Made by a program: the position numbers and the translations under genes. Below are positions 57,695 to 64,000 of a stretch of DNA of 64,000 nucleotides, piece after piece. The notes below the pieces were generated by a model. That model was not told the DNA's origin, made no database searches, and saw only the letters and a list, made by a program, of their open reading frames with translations. This stretch comes from Limnomonas spitsbergensis (taxonomy: Eukaryota; Chlorophyta; Chlorophyceae; Chlamydomonadales): the NCBI GenBank assembly GCA_037349105.1, contig JAYJMM010000111.1:3545001-3609000 (forward strand). The letters are read 5' to 3'. Position 1 is the stretch's first letter. Each line of letters starts with the position of its first letter.

Positions 57695-58640
57695 TACCCA
57701 CCTGTTCTCACCACCCACCGCAGGCTCTTTTCGAGCCCAAGAATTGCACCAACAATTATGACCGCCTACACCCTCAACCCTTAACCCTATGATCCCCTGC
57801 AGACTCTTTCCCATCCAGAGCGCGGTGTCTCTCCCTCCCGTCTCATGGTCAGCTGTCAGGACGGTGACAAGCGGGCCGGAGCGGGAGGGTTCCGCAACAA
57901 CAAGATCTCGCCCACACCGGTCTTCTTTGCAAAGGTCCACCCCAAGTGTAGAGGAGGCCGCAGCTCCCCCAGCACCAACTGCCCCCACCGCCACCATCAG
58001 GAACGCTGGTGCCACGAAAACGTCCGTCCTGTTTGCGAGCATCCATCTTACAGAAACAGAGGATGCGGAAAGTGCTGCAGCCTGCCCTAACGATCGTTCC
58101 ACCCCTGCCGCTAAGGCTGCTGCAATATCTGCTGCCACAGCTACTGCTACTGCCGCTGCCTCCAAAACAGCCTCCAAAGCAATGTCGCTTCTCCTGTCCC
58201 CGCTCGATTGTGTCTGTCATAACAGCAGCCGCAACAGCTTTGCCTCCTGCTCTGGAACTAGCTTAACAACCTGCTCTGGAACCCTCGACCTGCTATCCTC
58301 CCAGCATCTCCGCGTTTACTCCAATTCAATCCCTGCGGCATCTGAGCATCCCAGCCTCGGAGCCTCGGAGCCAGGGCCACGGCTGACAGTGAACCTGCAC
58401 CATCCTCTAGACTGCCGCACAGCAGCGGCGGCGGCGGTTGCTTATCAGCATGACAGATCACATGTTGCTGAGCTGGCGCCCGATGATGTCATCATGGCAG
58501 CTTCCATAACCTCCCGCGGCAGCGTTGGCGGCGGCGGTGATCGTTTCCTCGATTGCTTGGCACTGTCAGGGCCGCTCAGCCCTGCCTGCGGTGTCCGCCG
58601 CCTCAGCCGCCGCTGCCTCGTGGACACTTGACAGCGAGCC
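57695..58640. other. Ala-rich exon(s), strand unresolved
   Basis: Plus strand: after a good acceptor (ATGATCCCCTGCAG, 57,803) the frame reads LFPIQSAVSLPPVSWSAV, then an Ala/Thr-rich block, and stays open to 58,631. Minus strand: the frame starting at 58,177 includes SVSVRWMLANRTDVFVAPAF and LVTVLTADHETGGRDTALW and ends at a donor (AACAG before GTGGGT, 57,696). Both have protein-like codon use. The nearby exon at 56.65 kb favours minus; the acceptor favours plus. Confidence 0.35.
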
Positions 58641-58766
58641 ACTCTTCGATGAGCGTGATTCCCTGCAGAGCACTTGTTCGGTCTCGGTCATGGCGATGGC
58701 AGTCGCCACGGCGGCGCTCGATGCTGCGGATGCTCACTTCGCAAATCCTGAACTTTCAAAGAGGTC
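58580..58766 (+). CDS. Possible plus-strand exon beside the 75-bp array
   Basis: After the acceptor CTTGGCACTGTCAG the frame reads GRSALPAVSAASAAAASW, then SEPLFDERDSLQSTCSV and ALDAADAHFANPELSK, ending at AAGAG before GTCGGT. It does not connect in phase to the upstream plus-strand frame, so the call is tentative. Confidence 0.3.
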
Positions 58767-58850
58767 GGTGGGGTTGGGGGCCTTGTAGTTGGCAGACAGG
58801 CCCTGAACTTACGAGGCTTTGGTGGGGGCGGAGGGCCTTGCAGTGTGTGG
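58749..58850. repeat. About 55-60-bp repeat, 2 copies
   Basis: CCTGAACTT, GGTGGGG and GGGCCTTG(T/C)AG recur in the same order. The first copy spans the candidate donor at 58,766. Confidence 0.55.
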
Positions 58851-58905
58851 GGCAGGTATAGTGCTTGGGGCCTTTCGGTAGTGGGGAATTAGTGAGTTGA
58901 GGGGC

Positions 58906-61900
58906 GATGGGACATGCAGTTAGGGCAGGATCCTTCAGAGGGGGTCCCTGCAGGGAGGGTGGATTGGTGTGTTGGGGGGCGATGGGACATGCAGTTAGGG
59001 CAAGATCCTTCAGAGGGGGTCTCTGCAGGGAGGGTGGATTGGTGTGTTGGGGGGCGATGGGACATGCAGTTAGGGCAGGATCCTTCAGAGGGGGGCCCTG
59101 TAGGGAGGGTGGATTGGTGTGTTGGGGGGTGATGGGACATGCAGTTAGGGCAGGATCCTTCAGAGGGGGTCCCTGCAGGGAGGGTGGATTGGTGTGTTGG
59201 GGGGGCTATGGGACATGCAGTTAGGGCAAGATCCTTCAGAGGGGGGCCCTGCAGGGAGGGTGGATTGGTGTGTTGGGGGGGCGATGGGACATGCAGTAAG
59301 GGCAAGATCCTTCAGAGGGGGGCCCTGCAGGGAGGGTGGATTGGTGTGTTGGGGGGGCGATGGGACATACAGTTAGGACAAGATCCTTCAGAGGGGGTCC
59401 CTGCAGGGAGGGTGGATTGGTGTGTTGGGGGGCGATGGCACATGCAGTTAGGACAGGATCCTTCAGAGGGGGTCCCTGCAGGGAGGGTGGATTGGTGTGT
59501 TGGGGGGCGATGGGACATGCAGTTAGGGCAGGATCCTTCAGAGGGGGTCCCTGCAGGGAGGGTGGATTGGTGTGTTGGGGGGCGATGGGACATGCAGTTA
59601 GGGCAAGATCCTTCAGAGGGGGTCCCTGCAGGGAGGGTGGATTGGTGTCTTGGGGGGGCGATGGGACATGCAGTAAGGGCAAGATCCTTCAGAGGGGGGC
59701 CCTGCAGGGAGGGTGGATTGGTGTGTTGGGGGGGCGATGGGACATACAGTTAGGACAAGATCCTTCAGAGGGGGTCCCTGCAGGGAGGGTGGATTGGTGT
59801 GTTGGGGGGCGATGGCACATGCAGTTAGGGCAGGATCCTTCAGAGGGGGGCCCTGCAGGGAGGGTGGATTGGTGTGTTGGGGGGCGATGGGATATGCAGT
59901 TAGGACAGGATCCTTCAGAGGGGGCCCCTGTAGGGAGGGTGGATTGGTGTGTTGGGGGGCGATGGGACATGCAGTTAGGGCAGGATCCTTCAGAGGGGGT
60001 CCCTGCAGGGAGGGTGGATTGGTGTGTTGGGGGGCGATGGGACATGCAGTTAGGGCAGGATCCTTCAGAGGGGGTCTCTGCAGGGAGGGTGGATTGGTGT
60101 GTTGGGGGGCGATGGGACATGCAGTTAGGGCAGGATTCTTCAGAGGGGGTCCCTGCAGGGAGGGTGGATTGGTGTGTTGGGGGGCGATGGGACATGCAGT
60201 AAGGGCAAGATCCTTCAGAGGGGGTCCCTGCAGGGAGGGTGGATTGGTGTGTTGGGGGGCGATGGGACATGCAGTTAGGACATGATCCTTCAGAGGGGGG
60301 CTCTGCAGGGAGGGTGGATTGGTGTGTTGGGGGGCGATGGGACATGCAGTTAGGGCAAGATCCTTCAGAGGGGGTCCCTGCAGGGAGGGTGGATTGGTGT
60401 GTTGGGGGGCGATGGGACATGCAGTTAGGGCAGGTTCCTTTAGAGGGGGTCCCTGCAGGGAGGGTGGATTGGTGTGTTGGGGGGCGATGGGACATGCATT
60501 TAGGACAGTATCCTTCAAAGGGGGGCCCTGCAGGGAGGGTGGATTGGTGTGTTGGGGGGCGATGGGACATGCAGTAAGGGCAAGATCCTTCAGAGGGGGG
60601 GCCCTGCAAGGAGGGTGGATTGGTGTGTTGGGGGGCGATGGGACATGCAGTTAGGGCAAGATCCTTCAGAGGGGGTCCCTGCAGGGAGGGTGGATTGGTG
60701 TGTTGGGGGCGATGGGACATGCAGTTAGGGCAAGATCCTTCAGAGGGGGGCCCTGCAGGGAGGGTGGATTGGTGTGTTGGGGGGCGATGGGACATGCAGT
60801 TAGGGCAGGATCCTTCAGAGGGGGTCTCTGCAGGGAGGGTGGATTGGTGTGTTGGGGGGCGATGGGACATGCAGTTAGGGCGGGATCCTTCAGAGGGGGG
60901 CCTTGCAGGGAGGGTGGATTGGCGTGTTGGGGGGCGATGGGACATGCAGTTAGGGCAAGATCCTTCAGAGGGGGTCCCTCAGGAGGGTGGATTGGTGTGT
61001 TGGGGGGCGATGGGACATGCAGTTAGGGCAAGATCCTTCAGAGGGGGTCTCTGCAGGGAGGGGGGATTGGTGTGTTGGGGGGGGGGCGATGGGACATGCA
61101 GTTAGGGCAAGATCCTTCAGAGGGGGTCCCTGCAGGGAGGGTGGATTGGTGTGTTGGGGGGCGATGGGACATGCAGTTAGGGCAAGATCCTTCAGAGGGG
61201 GTCCCTGCAGGGATGGTGGATTGGTGTGTTGGGGGGCGATGGGACATGCAGTTAGGGCAAGATCCTTCAGAGGGGGGCCCTGCAGGGAGGGTGGATTGGT
61301 GTGTTGGGGGGCGATGGGACATGCAGTAAGGGCAAGATCCTTCAGAGGGGGTCCTTGCAGGGAGGGTGGATTGGTGTGTTGGGGGGCGATGGGACATGCA
61401 GTTAGGGCAGGATCCTTCAGAGGGGGGCCCTGCAGGGAGGGTGGATTGGTGTGTTGGGAGGCGATGGTACATGCAGTTAGAACAGGATCCTTCAGAGGGG
61501 GTCTCTGCATGGAGGGGGGATTGGTGTGTTTGGGGGCGATGGGACATGCAGTTAGGGCAGGATCCTTCAGAGGGGGGCCCTGCAGGGAGGGTGGATTGGT
61601 GTGTTGGGGGGCGATGGGACATGCAGTTAGGGCAGGATCCTTCAGAGGGGGTCCCTGCAAGGAGGGTGGATTGGTGTGTTGGGGGGCGATGGGACATGCA
61701 GTAAGGGCAAGATCCTTCAGAGGGGGGCCCTGCAGGGAGGGTGGATTGGTGTGTTGGGGGGCGATGGGACATGCAGTTAGGGCAGGATCCTTCAGAGGGG
61801 GTCCCTGCAGGGAGGGTGGATTGGTGTGTTGGGGGGCGATGGGACATGCAGTTAGGGCAGGATCCTTCAGAGGAGGTCCCTGCAGGGAGGGGGGATTGGT

Positions 61901-64000
61901 GTGTTGGGGGGCAATGGGACATGCAGTAAGGACAGGATCCTACAAGGGGGGTCCATGCAGGGAGGGTGGATTGGTGTGTTGGGGGGCGATGGGACATGCA
62001 GTTAGGGCAGGATCCTTCAGAGGGGGGCCCTGCAGGGAGGGTGGATTGGTGTGTTGGGGGGCGATGGGACATGCAGTTAGGGCAAGATCCTTCAGAGGGG
62101 GTCCCTGCAGGGAGGGTGGATTGGTGTGTTGGGGGGCGATGGGACATGCTGTAAGGGCAAGATCCTTCAGTGGGGGTCCCTGCAGGGAGGGTGGATTGGT
62201 GTGTTGGGGGGCGATGGGACATGCAGTAAGGGCAGGATTCTTCAGAGGGGGTCCCTGCAGGGAGGGTGGATTGGTGTGTTGGGGGGCGATGGGACATGCA
62301 GTTAGGGCAGGATCCTTCAGAGGGGGTCCCTGCAGGGAGGGGGGATTGGTGTGTTGGGGGGTGATGGGACATGCAGTTAGGGCAGGATCCTTTAGAGGGG
62401 GGCCCTGCAGGGAGGGTGGATTGGTGTGTTGGGGGGCGATGGGACATGCAGTTAGGGCAAGATCCTTCAGAGGGGGTCCATGCAGGGAGGGGGAATTAGT
62501 GTGTTGGGGGGCGATGGGACATGCAGTTAGGGCAGGATCCTTCAGAGGGGGGCCTTGCAGGGAGGGTGGATTGGTGTGTTGGGGGGCAATGGGACATGCA
62601 TTTAGGACAGTATCCTTCAAAGGGGGGCCCTGCAGGGAGTGTGGATTGGTGTGTTGGGGGGCGATGGGACATGCAGTTAGGGCAAGATCCTTCAGAGGGG
62701 GGCCCTGCAGGGAGGGTGGATTGGTGTGTTGGGGGGCGATGGGACATGCAGTTAGGGCAGGATCCTTCAGAGGGGGTCCCTGCAGGGAGGGTGGATTGGT
62801 GTGTTGGGGGGCGATGGGACATGCAGTTAGGGCAAGATCCTTCAGAGGGGGGCCCTGCAGGGAGGGTGGATTGGTGTGTTGGGGGGCGATGGGACATGCA
62901 GTTAGGGCAAGATCCTTCAGAGGGGGTCCCTGCAGGGAGGGTGGATTGGTGTGTTGGGGGGCGATGGGACATGCAATTAGGGCAGGATCCTTCAGAGGGG
63001 GTCTCTGCATGGAGGGGGGATTGGTGTGTTGGGGGGCGATGGGACATGCAGTTAGGGCAAGATCCTTCAGAGGGGGTCCCTGCAGGGAGGGTGGATTGGT
63101 GTGTTGGGGGGCGATGGGACATGCAGTTAGGGCAGGATCCTTTAGAGGGGGGCCCTGCAGGGAGGGTGGATTGGTGTGTTGGGGGGCGATGGGACATGCA
63201 GTTAGGGCAAGATCCTTCAGAGGGGGGCCCTGCATGGAGGGTGGATTGGTGTGTTGGGGGGCGATGGGACATGCAGTTAGGGCAAGATCCTTCAGAGGGG
63301 GTCCCTGCAGGGAGGGTGGATTGGTGTGTTGGGGGGCGATGGGACATGCAGTTAGGGCAGGATCCTTCAGAGGGGGGCCCTGCAGGGAGGGTGGATTGGT
63401 GTGTTGGGGGGCGATGGGACATGCAGTTAGGGCAAGATCCTTCAGAGGGGGTCCCTGCAGGGAGGGGGGATTCGTGTGTTGGGGGGCGATGGGACATGCA
63501 GTTAGGGCAAGATCCTTCAGAGGGGGTCCCTGCAGGGAGGGTGGATTAGTGTGTTGGGGGGCGATGGGACATGCAGTTAGGGCAGGATCCTTCAGAGGGG
63601 GTCCCTGCAGGGAGGGGGGATTGGTGTGTTGGGGGGCGATGGGACATGCAGTTAGGGCAAGATCCTTCAGAGGGGGGCCCTGCAGGGAGGGTGGATTGGT
63701 GTGTTGGGGGCCGATGGGACATGCAGTTAGGGCAGGATCCTTCAGAGGGGGTCCCTGCAGGGAGGGTGGATTGGTGTGTTGGGGGGCGATGAGACTTGCA
63801 GTTAGGGCAGGATCCTTCAGAGGGGGGCCCTGCAGGGAGGGTGGATTGGTGTGTTGGGGGGCGATGGGACATGCATTTAGGACAGTATCCTTCAAAGGGG
63901 GGCCCTGCAGGGAGGGTGGATTGGTGTGTTGGGGGGCGATGGGACATGCAATTAGGGCAAGATCCTTCAGAGGGGGGCCCTGCAGGGAGGGTGGATTGGT
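58906..64000. repeat. 75-bp satellite, about 68 copies, runs off the window
   Basis: The unit includes GATGGGACATGCAGTTAGGG and CCTGCAGGGAGGGTGGATTG. Spacing is 75 bp, with a few 73-79-bp units that differ in G runs. Units vary at a few fixed places (GCAGGATCC or GCAAGATCC, GGGGGCCC or GGGGTCCC, GTTAGG or GTAAGG). Because 75 is a multiple of three, up to 651-codon frames stay open on both strands with 25-residue periods. They have no start, splice or composition support as genes. Confidence 0.95.

Noticed and set aside
59336..63895. Very long frames (up to 651 codons) on both strands of the 75-bp array
   Set aside because: They follow from a unit length divisible by three; no start, splice or protein-like features, and both strands are equally open.
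1..64000. Prokaryotic operon, prophage, plasmid or toxin-antitoxin reading of the window
   Set aside because: Coding sequence is interrupted by phase-consistent spliceosomal introns throughout; no Shine-Dalgarno-linked gene strings.
1..64000. tRNA or rRNA genes
   Set aside because: None recognised by eye; a covariance-model scan would be needed to exclude tRNAs.

Overview
The window reads as nuclear DNA of a green alga, most likely a chlorophyte of the Chlamydomonas/Volvox type. The grounds are spliceosomal introns with GTGAG/GTAAG donors, long Ala-, Ser-, Pro- and Gln-rich exons, a plant-like Barentsz domain, and very many minisatellites. There is no operon structure and no prokaryotic signal. 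The species call is inference.

Minus strand, 31.5 kb down to 3.6 kb: I could chain 17 exons into one gene. All 16 intron phases agree and the total is 10,590 nt (about 3,529 residues). The product is a very large low-complexity protein of unknown function. It carries a short helical motif (ITLxQLRE) in two distant exons. Its introns are packed with tandem arrays, several of which contain or abut the splice junctions.

Minus strand, 39.4 kb to 33.8 kb: seven phase-compatible exons encode a Barentsz/CASC3/MLN51-like exon-junction-complex protein. The Btz (SELOR) domain is split between two exons and followed by RGG boxes, a Gln-rich segment and a PAM2-like motif. Between the two genes, at 32.65-33.24 kb on the plus strand, lies a frameshifted coding remnant.

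39.9-53.7 kb is repeat-rich accessory DNA. It holds a decayed seven-exon minus-strand gene (43.2-41.2 kb), a 41-bp satellite (44.1-45.7 kb), G/A-rich and 165-bp arrays (47.2-48.7 kb), and a 3.35-kb head-to-tail duplication carrying the 3' end of a minus-strand gene (49.87-53.22 kb). The duplication is flanked by plus-strand coding fragments, the last ending in a C2HC zinc-finger-like motif. These look like transposon-derived genes, but I could not name a family.

53.7-58.9 kb holds scattered exons: a convincing minus-strand terminal exon at 56.65-56.90 kb, and Ala-rich stretches open on both strands at 54.9-55.6 and 57.7-58.6 kb. From 58.9 kb to the window edge there is an unbroken 75-bp array of about 68 units. 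Long reading frames inside the arrays are artefacts of unit lengths divisible by three.
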